Assembly (NCBI GenBank): GCA_024397875.1
Contig: CP073344.1
Span: 1,913,001 to 1,977,000 of the forward strand
Source: Amphritea atlantica
Lineage (GTDB): Bacteria > Pseudomonadota > Gammaproteobacteria > Pseudomonadales > Balneatricaceae
Reading direction: 5' to 3'
Length of the DNA: 64,000 nt
Below, one piece after another: positions 1 through 7,593 of the stretch. The number at the start of each line of letters is the position of its first letter. Positions within the stretch are counted from its first letter, which is position 1. The position numbers were made by a program, and so were the translations under genes. The notes below the pieces were generated by a model. The model had not been told where the DNA came from and searched no databases. It saw only the letters and a list, made by a program, of their open reading frames with translations.

Positions 1-672
1 CAGCGCCTGTCTGTTTTCGCTAAACCATTCATGCATATTGGCATCACTGATGGCATGACGATGTGGCTGCTGCAGGATATGCTCAGCATAGGCTTCCAGC
101 ATCCGCCCATAACCGGCCCAGTTGCGCGATGGCGGCTGTTGCTGCCATTGTGCCCCCAGATGTCTCAGCGTGTACAGGGAGGCCGTTTCACACAGCGCTT
201 CCTCAAACCACTGATTACCGTCGGCGGCGCGGATATTATAGGCATTATTGGTGAGTTCACGATGATCATAGTTAGACAGGACATGACACAGCTCATGCGA
301 AAACTGATACACATACTGATACCACCGATCTCCTCTGGCCGTCAGATGCACCAGATACTGGCCATTCACCCCGCGTTCATACAACACCCGGGGAACATTG
401 TTACGGGGCAGAATAGTTAACTGCAGTGTCTCTGTCTCTTGCAAGCCGACGGTGGCAATCAGATCCGCAGCCACCCAATCCAGCACCTGCTTAACCTGAA
501 GCGGACTAACACCTCCCCAGTCTCCGGGCGCAACCTCAAGATGAAAGCGGGGATGGCTACTCTGTTGTGGCGCAACATTCGCCCCCGCATGAACCGGCAA
601 CAGCAACAAGACAGCAATGATAATCAGAGCAGCAAAATGATTGAAGGTCGCGCAACAGCGTAATGAAATCAT
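1..672 (-). CDS. Secreted HExxH zinc-peptidase-like protein (3' end outside window)
   Basis: An open frame runs from an ATG at 672 leftwards through the window edge without a stop (224 codons visible). A GGAGG ribosome site lies just upstream of the ATG. Residues 1-31 look like a signal peptide with a hydrophobic core (about 14-26). The segment HELCH at residues 126-130 fits the HExxH zinc-binding signature, and acidic residues E157, E158 and E162 follow about 30 residues later, as expected for a third ligand in gluzincin-type metallopeptidases. It resembles uncharacterised exported proteins I recall from Pseudomonas. Location in the periplasm or outside the cell is inferred from the leader; the substrate is unknown. 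The gene is divergent from the island to its right. Confidence 0.72.
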   Translation of the reverse strand, partial: MISLRCCATFNHFAALIIIAVLLLLPVHAGANVAPQQSSHPRFHLEVAPGDWGGVSPLQVKQVLDWVAADLIATVGLQETETLQLTILPRNNVPRVLYERGVNGQYLVHLTARGDRWYQYVYQFSHELCHVLSNYDHRELTNNAYNIRAADGNQWFEEALCETASLYTLRHLGAQWQQQPPSRNWAGYGRMLEAYAEHILQQPHRHAISDANMHEWFSENRQAL

Positions 673-908
673 GCAACCTCCGAAGGTTATGGGAACGATC
701 AAACAGAAAGCGTCGTTCCCTGAAGCAGCACAGAGTTTCTTAACTAAGACAGAAACTAAAAAACAATTTAGCTGATCAATTCTTGTACAGCAATCGATCA
801 AATCAAAAAATAGACCGAAGTATAAGCGTTCTCAGACTTTCGAAGTACTCAGTGAGGTTGCCATGATACTCAGAGAGAGATAGTGGTGAGTTGCTAGCCT
901 GGTTTTAT

Positions 909-933
909 AAAGAGAGCATAACAAGCTCTCTTT
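909..933. terminator. Perfect 9-bp hairpin, possible bidirectional terminator
   Basis: AAAGAGAGC, a 7-base loop, then GCTCTCTTT form a perfect inverted repeat with A's on one side and T's on the other. There is no long T-run outside the stem. It sits in the 404-base gap between the secreted-protein gene and the hsdM remnant, in which I see no gene. Confidence 0.4.
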
Positions 934-1076
934 CCCTCCCCCCATTATGTCAGTCAGCAGTACCCTGGCCATCGTCCCTGTAGTACACTGATTTCCAATC
1001 AAAACTGAGGCAGCGGACGCTTCATTTCTTTCCCCGCTGGCTCTGCTAATACGTTGTAATAAGGCAAAGCGATTTC

Positions 1077-1286
1077 ATGACTAACTTCTCTCAAACGGCT
1101 GCATTTATCTGGTCAGTGGCCGATCTTCTGCGTGGTGATTTCAAACAAAGTCAGTATGGGCGGGTGATTCTGCCGTTTACGCTGCTGCGGCGTCTGGAAT
1201 GTGTGTTGGAGGTTGATAAACAGGCTGAGCTTAACAAGTTCGAAATTCTTCAAAAACAGCGTGGCAAAGCCTCCCTAAGCTTGTAG
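1077..1286 (+). pseudogene. hsdM: 5' remnant of a type I restriction DNA methyltransferase (hsdM)
   Basis: The first 45 or so residues match the N-terminal helical domain of HsdM N6-adenine methyltransferase subunits, including [20 protein letters not shown] and the following [15 protein letters not shown] stretch. Intact HsdM proteins are roughly 500 residues or more; this one stops after 69 and lacks the SAM-binding and NPPF catalytic motifs, so it cannot methylate DNA. Similarity fades after about residue 45-50, and the frame ends at 1286 just before the AT-rich cassette. The matching 3' end of the locus (an hsdR fragment) lies at 4174-4452 on the same strand, so most of the hsd operon has been lost or replaced. 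Confidence 0.82.
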
Positions 1287-1338
1287 ACGCCCAAAGTGTT
1301 ATTGTTGAGTTAACGTTTGAGAATGATCATCTTCGTTC

Positions 1339-1370
1339 ATAGCTTCCTAAAAATAATGTCTCGAAGCTAT
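1339..1370. promoter_or_regulatory. Inverted repeat in the leader of the MazG-helicase cassette
   Basis: ATAGCTTC (1339-1346) and GAAGCTAT (1363-1370) form a perfect 8-bp inverted repeat with a 16-base spacer, 66 bases upstream of the pyrophosphohydrolase start. AT-rich sequence just right of it (TATAGT at 1376-1381) could be a -10 element. The repeat could be an operator or a transcript hairpin. No classical LexA box (CTGT-N8-ACAG) was found in this leader. Confidence 0.4.
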
Positions 1371-1435
1371 AAGTATATAGTCTGAAACTGCATGGCAATT
1401 TTAGAGTAAAAATCATATTTATAAAGGTTTTTAAA

Positions 1436-1786
1436 ATGGCTGAACTAGAAGAAATGCGTCAAATTATGCGTGATTTCTCATACTCTCGAGATTGGGATAA
1501 GTTTCACTCACCTAAGAATTTATCGATGGCCTTAAGTGTTGAGGTAAGTGAATTAATGGAGTGCTTTCAATGGATGACGGAAGAACAGTCGAGTTCATTA
1601 AGTCCTGAACAACTCGAAAACATAAGCGATGAAATTGCAGATGTTCAATTGTATTTAGTCAGACTTGCAGACAAAGTCGGTATTGATATAGGTAGCGCAG
1701 TCGACAAAAAAATAGAGAAAAATGAATTGAAATATCCAGTGGATAAGGTCAAAGGTAGCTCAAAGAAGTATTCCGAATATAAATAA
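1436..1786 (+). CDS. MazG/dCTPase-like nucleotide pyrophosphohydrolase
   Basis: This 116-residue protein matches the all-alpha NTP pyrophosphohydrolase fold of the RS21-C6/DCTPP1 type. The family signature RDW..FH.PKNL is at residues 18-29, a metal-binding ExxE at E36/E39 is followed by FQW, and the second acidic motif E66..D69 sits in DEIADVQLYL. Such enzymes hydrolyse (d)NTPs, often dCTP, to the monophosphate and pyrophosphate. The length is normal for a stand-alone dimeric member. The stop is 10 bases before the helicase start, so the two genes are almost certainly co-transcribed. Base composition is AT-rich compared with the surrounding chromosome. In this setting it may deplete nucleotides or remove modified ones during phage infection; that role is inferred. 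Confidence 0.85.
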   Translation: MAELEEMRQIMRDFSYSRDWDKFHSPKNLSMALSVEVSELMECFQWMTEEQSSSLSPEQLENISDEIADVQLYLVRLADKVGIDIGSAVDKKIEKNELKYPVDKVKGSSKKYSEYK

Positions 1787-1796
1787 GGCAAATTAA

Positions 1797-4181
1797 ATGA
1801 TTGTATATTCTGCAACTAAGCGTGAATTTGTAGAGGATGTTCGATCCAATCGAATTGCTGAAATTATAGAAAATGAAGTATTACGCAAATTAAATCGTAA
1901 TTCTCCTCGGAATGAAAGGTTGTCTTGGGAAAACTCCTTACAATACATGTCTCAGGTTCTTTGGGATGAAGGTATTCCTTCAGCAGCAGGTGTTGCTATC
2001 GAGTACAATCTTCCGATGACGAATCGTCGAGTGGATTTCATCTTGACAGGAAAAGATGCTGATCGTAACGATACATCGGTGATTATTGAATTAAAACAAT
2101 GGCAAGAAGTTAAAAAAACCAATAAGGACGCCATTGTCAAAACACGCTTCCAGCATGGAGAGCAAGAGACAAATCATCCTTCATATCAAGCGTGGTCTTA
2201 TTCAGCTTTGATTGAGGATTATAACGATACAGTTCGAAAAGAATCTATCCGGCTTCTTCCTTGCGCCTACCTCCATAATATGAAGTCACGGGATGTTATT
2301 AATGACCCTTTTTATGGGGAACACACATCTAGAGCACCTGTCTTCATTTCACCCGACGCGATAAAACTATCAGAATTTTTAAAGCATCATGTCAAATATG
2401 GTGATAGCGATAACATTATGTATCGGATTGAACATGGGGTTATCAAGCCATCAAAAAATTTGGCGGACGCTTTAGTATCCATGCTTAATGGTAACCCTGA
2501 GTTCTTGATGATTGATGAGCAAAAATTAGTATATGAGACTGCTCTTGATCTTGCACATACAGCTCAAAAAGGCAGGAAACAAACTTTCATCGTTAAGGGT
2601 GGACCAGGAACCGGAAAGTCAGTTGTAGCTATCAACTTACTTGCTGAGTTAACCAAACGAGAACTCTTGGTACAGTATGTTTCCAAGAATGCGGCACCAC
2701 GAGAAGTTTTTAAAAAGAAGCTGACAGGCAGCAGGAAGAAAACTCATATTGATCAGATGTTCAAGGGCTCTGGAGCCTATACCGAAATTGAAGCTAACAA
2801 ATTTGGGGCTTTAATAGTCGATGAAGCCCATCGTCTAAATGAGAAGTCTGGTCTATATGCAAATCTGGGAGAGAATCAAATCAAGGAACTGATTGTCAGT
2901 TCACGCTTTAATATATTTTTCATTGATGAGGCTCAACGAGTTACTTTACAAGATATTGGGACTGTCGAGAGTATTAAGCGATGGGCAAATGAGCTGGAAT
3001 CTGAGGTTACTGAACTAGAGCTTGCATCTCAGTTTAGATGCAATGGTTCAGATGGATATTTAGCATGGGTTGATAACAGTTTGCAGATTAGGGAAACCGC
3101 TAATTCGACCCTAGAGGATATTGATTATGACGTTAAGGTTTTTGATGATCCTAACCAACTTCGTGCTGAAATATTTGAGAAGAACCGTTTAACTAATAAG
3201 GCTCGCCTAGTTGCTGGCTACTGCTGGGACTGGGCTAGTAAAAAAGATAAAGAACAATTTGACATTGTACTTCCTAAGTACGAGTTTAACGCTCAATGGA
3301 ATCTGACTGAAGACGGCAGTTTATGGATGATTGCAGAAGATTCAGTCAATCAAATTGGTTGCATTCACACTTGTCAGGGGTTGGAGCTAGATTATATCGG
3401 AGTGATCATTGGGGAAGATTTTGTTATCCGGGATGGTGTTGCTATTACAGATGCAAGTAAGCGTTCATCTAATGATAAGTCCATACGGGGCTTTAAAACT
3501 ATGCTGAAGAAAGATCCTGAAAAGGCGGCTCAGTTGACAGCAGAGATAATTAAAAATACCTATCGTACATTGATGACTCGTGGCCAAAAAGGATGCTACA
3601 TCTATTGCATAGATGCCGAGACTGGGGATTATTTTAAGAATATAACTCAATCTGTTATAGAGAATACGTCCACTTCACTTAGTCCCTATCAGGGGTTAAA
3701 TCTACCTATAGTATCTATTGAAGATGCTTGTCCATATGTGACTCATGTTCCTATTTATGACTTACATGCTGCCGCAGGTTCCTTTAGTGAGACGCAAGTG
3801 GTTGAAGGAGTTCAATGGGTAGAGTTACCCGAGCACATAAATGTAAGTGGAGGAATGTTTGTAATGCGCGTAGTGGGTGAGTCGATGAATCGGCGAATCC
3901 CTAATGGATCTTGGTGCTTGTTTAAGTCAAATCCCGGAGGGACGCGAAACGGTAAGGTAGTCTTAGTTCAGCATAGGCACATAGATGATCCCGATCACGG
4001 CGGGAGCTATACCGTTAAAGTTTATCACAGTGATAAAACTATTGAGGGAGATATGATCATTAATACAAGAATAGTGTTAAAGCCAGATACGAATGCGTTT
4101 GGTTATTCATCCATTGAGTTGGAAGATGATGGAGAGGAGTTGACAGTAATAGGTGAGTATTTAACAGTGATTAGTGACTAA
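1797..4181 (+). CDS. PD-(D/E)xK nuclease - DUF2075 helicase - LexA-like S24 peptidase fusion
   Basis: The 794-residue protein has three parts. Residues about 45-140 carry a PD-(D/E)xK nuclease pattern: E69, D80 in RRVDF, and E98-x-K100 in IIELKQW. Residues about 240-615 are a superfamily 1 helicase of the DUF2075/Schlafen-group-3 type: Walker A GGPGTGKS (268-275), Walker B VDEAH (341-345), IDEAQ (376-380), QFR (412-414), CQGLELDYIG (526-535) and YRTLMTRG (589-596). Residues about 650-794 are a LexA/UmuD-like S24 peptidase with Ser696 in GESM, Lys741 in TVKVY and an Ala660-Gly661 site within AAAG. The Gly-to-Ser spacing (35) is close to that of LexA (34). An AAGG ribosome site precedes the ATG. 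No helix-turn-helix is present, so this is not a simple repressor. An anti-phage or DNA-damage effector role is inferred. Confidence 0.85.
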   Translation: MIVYSATKREFVEDVRSNRIAEIIENEVLRKLNRNSPRNERLSWENSLQYMSQVLWDEGIPSAAGVAIEYNLPMTNRRVDFILTGKDADRNDTSVIIELKQWQEVKKTNKDAIVKTRFQHGEQETNHPSYQAWSYSALIEDYNDTVRKESIRLLPCAYLHNMKSRDVINDPFYGEHTSRAPVFISPDAIKLSEFLKHHVKYGDSDNIMYRIEHGVIKPSKNLADALVSMLNGNPEFLMIDEQKLVYETALDLAHTAQKGRKQTFIVKGGPGTGKSVVAINLLAELTKRELLVQYVSKNAAPREVFKKKLTGSRKKTHIDQMFKGSGAYTEIEANKFGALIVDEAHRLNEKSGLYANLGENQIKELIVSSRFNIFFIDEAQRVTLQDIGTVESIKRWANELESEVTELELASQFRCNGSDGYLAWVDNSLQIRETANSTLEDIDYDVKVFDDPNQLRAEIFEKNRLTNKARLVAGYCWDWASKKDKEQFDIVLPKYEFNAQWNLTEDGSLWMIAEDSVNQIGCIHTCQGLELDYIGVIIGEDFVIRDGVAITDASKRSSNDKSIRGFKTMLKKDPEKAAQLTAEIIKNTYRTLMTRGQKGCYIYCIDAETGDYFKNITQSVIENTSTSLSPYQGLNLPIVSIEDACPYVTHVPIYDLHAAAGSFSETQVVEGVQWVELPEHINVSGGMFVMRVVGESMNRRIPNGSWCLFKSNPGGTRNGKVVLVQHRHIDDPDHGGSYTVKVYHSDKTIEGDMIINTRIVLKPDTNAFGYSSIELEDDGEELTVIGEYLTVISD

Positions 4182-4452
4182 GCCTAAGCATTACAAAACG
4201 GACGATGACATGCTCAACTACGCCCGTACGGTGGCTAACAAAGTGGGGGAGAACGAGAAGGTGATGCACCAGATCAGAAACAACTCCTCAGAACAGGCGT
4301 TTCTGGGTGATTTTCCAATGGCGTTGGATGAAGCAGTGATGGATAGCTCAGATGCTCATCAGAACCAGATGATGCAGATACTCAGTAACCCGCAGGTGGC
4401 ACAAGGGCTTGCACGAGTGGTATTTGATATACTGATTAACCGCAAGCTATAA
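4174..4452 (+). pseudogene. hsdR: 3' remnant of a type I restriction endonuclease subunit (hsdR)
   Basis: The 92 residues correspond to the extreme C-terminus of type I restriction HsdR proteins: NYARTVANKVGENEKVM, then SSEQAFLGDFP, DSSDAHQNQMMQ and a closing ARVVFDIL. A complete HsdR is around 1000 residues with nuclease and translocase domains, all absent here. The frame opens with a GTG at 4174 that overlaps the helicase stop by eight bases, so the join to the cassette is tight, and coupled translation of this tail is possible. With the hsdM fragment at 1077-1286 it brackets the cassette and marks where the former hsd operon was cut out. Confidence 0.85.
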
Positions 4453-4506
4453 CAATCAATTTCTTAGAAAAAATAACACATAGAAACAGTAGCTTATAGA
4501 AACAAC

Positions 4507-5052
4507 ATGACAATTCACGTTACTAAAAAACTGGCTGGAAAATTAAACAAAGCGGGCTTTGACGTGCCTGCTAAATCAGACAATAAGCCATCACCACTGG
4601 GCGACTGGCATGCCAATATCACCACCATACAGCGCCGCCAGTGCATAGTGTTTACCCATGATCAAACCCGTTTTACCGTCGCATTAACAGGTGTAACCCT
4701 GAAAGAGATCAAGCAGCTGGATTTCTGGTTAACTGATATGCTGACCAGCACTATGCTGAAAATGGATTATCCGGAAGCGCTCATTCAAAAGGCACTTGAT
4801 GCGATGGGTGAGCTGTCTTTTGATACCGATTGCAGCCGCTCAGTTCAGGGCACGCTTCGATTGATGATTGATGGACTGGAGTCATACACCTGGGATGGCA
4901 CTGACATTCTGGATCTTGGCACATATTCCTTGTCCAGAAGCCTCTGTGATCGTCCATGCACGGTTAAAGGTCAGAAAGAATGCCTGTGGCCAGCAAGAGA
5001 GATGAGAACCCTGCTTGAAGCCCTTCCTGATTCAGATATAAACATTCACTAG
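4507..5052 (+). CDS. DUF6933 family protein
   Basis: The 181-residue product begins with MTIHVTKKLAGKL and has the family's SPLGDWHANITTIQRRQCIVF segment (residues 29-49), a THDQTRF turn and an FDTD.SRSVQGTL stretch. I recognise this as the DUF6933 family, seen in many bacteria near mobile or toxin-antitoxin genes; its function is unknown. No signal peptide or membrane segment is visible. The start ATG at 4507 lies 54 bases after the hsdR remnant in an A-rich leader. The 3' end runs directly into a decayed toxin reading frame, so an older rearrangement joined the two. Length appears complete. Confidence 0.7.
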   Translation: MTIHVTKKLAGKLNKAGFDVPAKSDNKPSPLGDWHANITTIQRRQCIVFTHDQTRFTVALTGVTLKEIKQLDFWLTDMLTSTMLKMDYPEALIQKALDAMGELSFDTDCSRSVQGTLRLMIDGLESYTWDGTDILDLGTYSLSRSLCDRPCTVKGQKECLWPAREMRTLLEALPDSDINIH

Positions 5053-5242
5053 CTCGTCAAAGATAATCTTATTTTTTATTGATGGCTGGCGTAAGGCAGA
5101 TGTCCCAAATAAAGGTAAAGAGATCCCCGATAAGCTACTGGAAACAGACAGGCTATTGAGTGATAGCTTCCTTAACTTTACAGATAAACAGATCGGGCAA
5201 AACATAACAGCGGGTTTGCTGAGAGAGGTTAAAAATGGTTGA
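5042..5242 (+). pseudogene. 3' remnant of a RelE/HigB-like toxin gene
   Basis: The frame opens after a TAA at 5039-5041 and has no start codon. It encodes 66 residues whose second half looks like the C-terminal end of Gp49/HigB-type toxins: FIDGWRKADVPNKGKEIPD, LLSDSFLNFTDKQI and a closing GLLREVKNG, equivalent to the 'FxKsdxaNI..de...lk.la..yl.ls..qi..ai..GeL.EV' end of such toxins. The stop TGA at 5240-5242 overlaps the downstream antitoxin ATG at 5235, as in a normal toxin-antitoxin operon. The N-terminal half is missing, so the toxin should be inactive. Confidence 0.6.
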
Positions 5243-5543
5243 TACACGTTTAGACAAAATGCACGCAATGGCAAAGCGTTTTAATGACAACGGTACTATC
5301 GATCAATTAACGATGCGTAAAATTGATGCATTAGCCATGAGCGCTAAAAATGAAGAGATGACAGCCACTCGAATTAAATCGATAAGACAGCGAGAGCACA
5401 TAAGCCAGGGTGTATTAGCGACCGTTCTTAACATGAGCAGTGAAAGTGTTAAAAAGTAGGAGCAAGGCAAAACCCAGCCCCAAGGAGCCGCTTTGCGTTT
5501 GCTCAATGTCATTGATAAAAAAGGGATTGAAGCAGTTATATAA
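5235..5543 (+). pseudogene. HTH antitoxin gene interrupted by an amber codon
   Basis: Residues 1-74 form an Xre/HigA-like antitoxin N-terminus with a helix-turn-helix around TRIKSIRQREHISQGVLATVL. The frame then meets TAG at 5457-5459. The same frame continues for 27 more codons with the expected end of the domain (EQGKTQPQGAALRLLNV, then IDKKGIEAV) and stops at 5541. In the family the position of the stop is usually Trp (K-x-W-E-x-G), so a single TGG-to-TAG change explains it. The partner toxin upstream is also truncated, so the pair is decayed together. Confidence 0.75.
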
Positions 5544-5577
5544 CGGCTCTCACAAAGATCAAATCAAGTCTTAGTTA

Positions 5578-5599
5578 GTACGTCTGAATGAGTACGTCT
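5578..5599. repeat. Two direct copies of AGTACGTCT
   Basis: AGTACGTCT occurs at 5578-5586 and again at 5591-5599, spaced 13 bases start to start, immediately downstream of the recombinase stop codon. Short iterated sites next to a tyrosine recombinase can be arm-type binding sites; here that is only a possibility. Confidence 0.35.
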
Positions 5600-5610
5600 T
5601 AACAGTTACG

Positions 5611-6837
5611 TTAAACCTCTTGCCCCTTAGCGCTCGAAGCCCGCTCCATATTATCGGAATCCACATAAAGCTCATCGGTGGTTCTGATGCTACCGTGTCC
5701 CAGGTCGGCCTGAACGTGAGCGAGATTACGACCTGCCGCGACCTCCATTGACGCGCCAGTATGCCTTAACCAGTGTGTGGTGGCGGCTCGAAGTTCTGAG
5801 GCTTCGACATCAAAGCCATCGGTTATCAGGGAGTGACAACCTTCATTCAACGCGACTTCGACAATATTACGTAACTGGCGACTGCCAATGCCTCGATTTT
5901 TAACCCGGGATTCGATGACCGGCTCAGCGGAGTCTTTTGAGGGAAGGGGAGTCAGGCCTCTGTGGATGCGGTAGCGCTGAAGAAATTCGATATATTCATT
6001 GGAGATTGATACATCGCGTTCTTTAGAGCCTTTGCCATAGGCCCGGAACCACCAGTTGCCTTCGTGATCCCGATGGAAGTGCGACATAACCGGTAACCAG
6101 TTGGGCCGTTCAGAGAGCTCTGAGATACGTAATTTAAGCGACTTTAGCGTCGCGACCACAAACAGCGTTCGTTCATGCTGCGAATCAGCGTCAGCCAGGG
6201 ATTTAGCAGAACTGAGCAAATATTCCCATTGCAATTCGGACAACCGGCGGGCGGTATTGATACCGGTTTCCTGTCTCAGATAGGGGCAGTTTTTCTTAAC
6301 AATCGGAATCTGATTACCCGGCGCATAATCTTCTGCCATCAGGTAGTTAAAAAACACACTGAGATTAGAGAACAATCCCTGCCAGGACTTGGTGTTAAGT
6401 CGCCCTTTGCCAGCCCCCGCAGCGCGAAAAGGGCGCCAGTTTCGGTTCGGCTCACGCACACCGTTTACCGTGGTAAAACGCCTTTCTATGGTTTCAGTCT
6501 GCCAGTGCACATCGGGGCTGGCGACGAAGTCCGTATATTCCTCGAGATCACGTCTGCGCAGATCAACAATGGATTTCTTTTTGATTAACCAGGTCCAGAG
6601 TAAGAGTCGTTCAGCATCACCTCTGAACTTCTCATAGGTGTCCTGGCTCTTCTTGCTGTAGCTGGAAAGAAAGTCTTTGGTGTAGCGGTAATCATCAAGC
6701 GCACCCTCAACAGCAACACCGAGCACAAACGTTTCAACGGCTGGCGCCTGATCGGGAAACACCACATTTCGGGGGATCTGATTAAAGTGCTTAGCGGAAT
6801 CAAACAGCGGGAGGCCAGAGAAGTCTGTAGTCGACAC
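5611..6837 (-). CDS. Tyrosine recombinase/integrase
   Basis: The 408-residue protein has the phage-integrase catalytic domain at about 200-400. The active residues can be followed in order: R237 in KLRISEL, K272 in the GKGSKER beta-hairpin, H355 and R358 in HWLRH, H381 in LGHGS and the nucleophile Y391 in DELYV. The N-terminal half contains a core-binding SAM-like region (about 45-170). It would cut and rejoin DNA at specific sites through a 3'-phosphotyrosine. The gene reads towards the island and ends 67 bases from the decayed antitoxin. No tRNA lies nearby, so the target is probably not a tRNA gene. A perfect 11-bp inverted repeat lies upstream of its start. Confidence 0.88.
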   Translation of the reverse strand: MSTTDFSGLPLFDSAKHFNQIPRNVVFPDQAPAVETFVLGVAVEGALDDYRYTKDFLSSYSKKSQDTYEKFRGDAERLLLWTWLIKKKSIVDLRRRDLEEYTDFVASPDVHWQTETIERRFTTVNGVREPNRNWRPFRAAGAGKGRLNTKSWQGLFSNLSVFFNYLMAEDYAPGNQIPIVKKNCPYLRQETGINTARRLSELQWEYLLSSAKSLADADSQHERTLFVVATLKSLKLRISELSERPNWLPVMSHFHRDHEGNWWFRAYGKGSKERDVSISNEYIEFLQRYRIHRGLTPLPSKDSAEPVIESRVKNRGIGSRQLRNIVEVALNEGCHSLITDGFDVEASELRAATTHWLRHTGASMEVAAGRNLAHVQADLGHGSIRTTDELYVDSDNMERASSAKGQEV

Positions 6838-6900
6838 GGGCGTTGAACCTTAAGTAGTTGTCAGAGATAAGAACGTTATTGTATGAACTAGTGACTTCAA

Positions 6901-6926
6901 TTACCAGTAGTGTCTACTACTGGTAA
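6901..6926. repeat. Perfect 11-bp inverted repeat upstream of the recombinase
   Basis: TTACCAGTAGT (6901-6911) and ACTACTGGTAA (6916-6926) are separated by 4 bases. The centre is about 76 bases upstream of the recombinase start. Arms of 11 bp are typical of tyrosine recombinase core sites, but the 4-base spacer is shorter than the usual 6-8. An autoregulatory operator is an equal alternative. Confidence 0.5.
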
Positions 6927-7283
6927 CACAAGAAGCAGACATAAAGGCGCCTATCGTGGATAAACGGTACCGGATTCGCTCATAGGCTATTCAGACGCAC
7001 ACAGGTCTTAAATAAGTTCCCACTGAATCCAGCTAACTCAAGATAGAAACATCGTTATGTCCTGCCTGTCGAACCGCTAGTAAGGCTATCCGGCACTAAT
7101 CGATAGCATCGACTCCAGAATCAAATTGAACACTGTCAGACAGCAACCAGTAATTGAGATTAACGCTAATACTTTTAACTGCCCGATGAAAAATAGAACG
7201 ACGCTTCCGGCATGTTTATCTGGTCATGTTTATTTAAGCCATATTTATCAGAACAGCATACCGGTCAGATTACACGGATCGAC

Positions 7284-7593
7284 GGATTACCTTCGAAACT
7301 AAATTCTCAGGCGCTGTCCGCACGAAATTACCCAGATGCTAAATACAAACTGAGCATTCAGGTTTGATAAAACAATCTTTAATAAAACAGCCAATGAAAT
7401 ACAGAGAGTCGTCCCGGACTGAGAAAACCGTTCGCATCCTTGCTCAAGGAATCGAGCGTGACATGATCCAGGTTTCAGATTCAGGTTTCAGAAGAAATGA
7501 CATCGCACTGATAGCAGTATTTATCATCGCAGGAGATTTCATCCAGCGGCAGGATTACCCGTAAAACTAAATTCTTCGACGCTCTCCGCACGA
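7284..7593. repeat. Pair of 42-bp degenerate direct repeats in a gene-free stretch
   Basis: Positions 7284-7325 and 7552-7593 are 34/42 identical. Each has GGATTACC, a variable tetramer, AAACTAAATTCT, a variable tetramer, CGCT and TCCGCACGA. A third shorter match (CTCCGCACGA) ends at about 7921, beside the terminator. Near 7211-7240, CATGTTTAT also repeats with 14-base spacing. The whole interval 6838-8009 has no convincing gene; the short frames there lack ribosome sites and family resemblance. Confidence 0.55.

Noticed and set aside
31..663. Plus-strand frames in the first 660 bases
   Set aside because: They are antisense shadows of the minus-strand exported-protein gene, which has a leader and ribosome site.
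1797..4181. Reading the S24 domain as a prophage repressor
   Set aside because: No helix-turn-helix is present, and the domain is fused to nuclease and helicase domains in one long frame.
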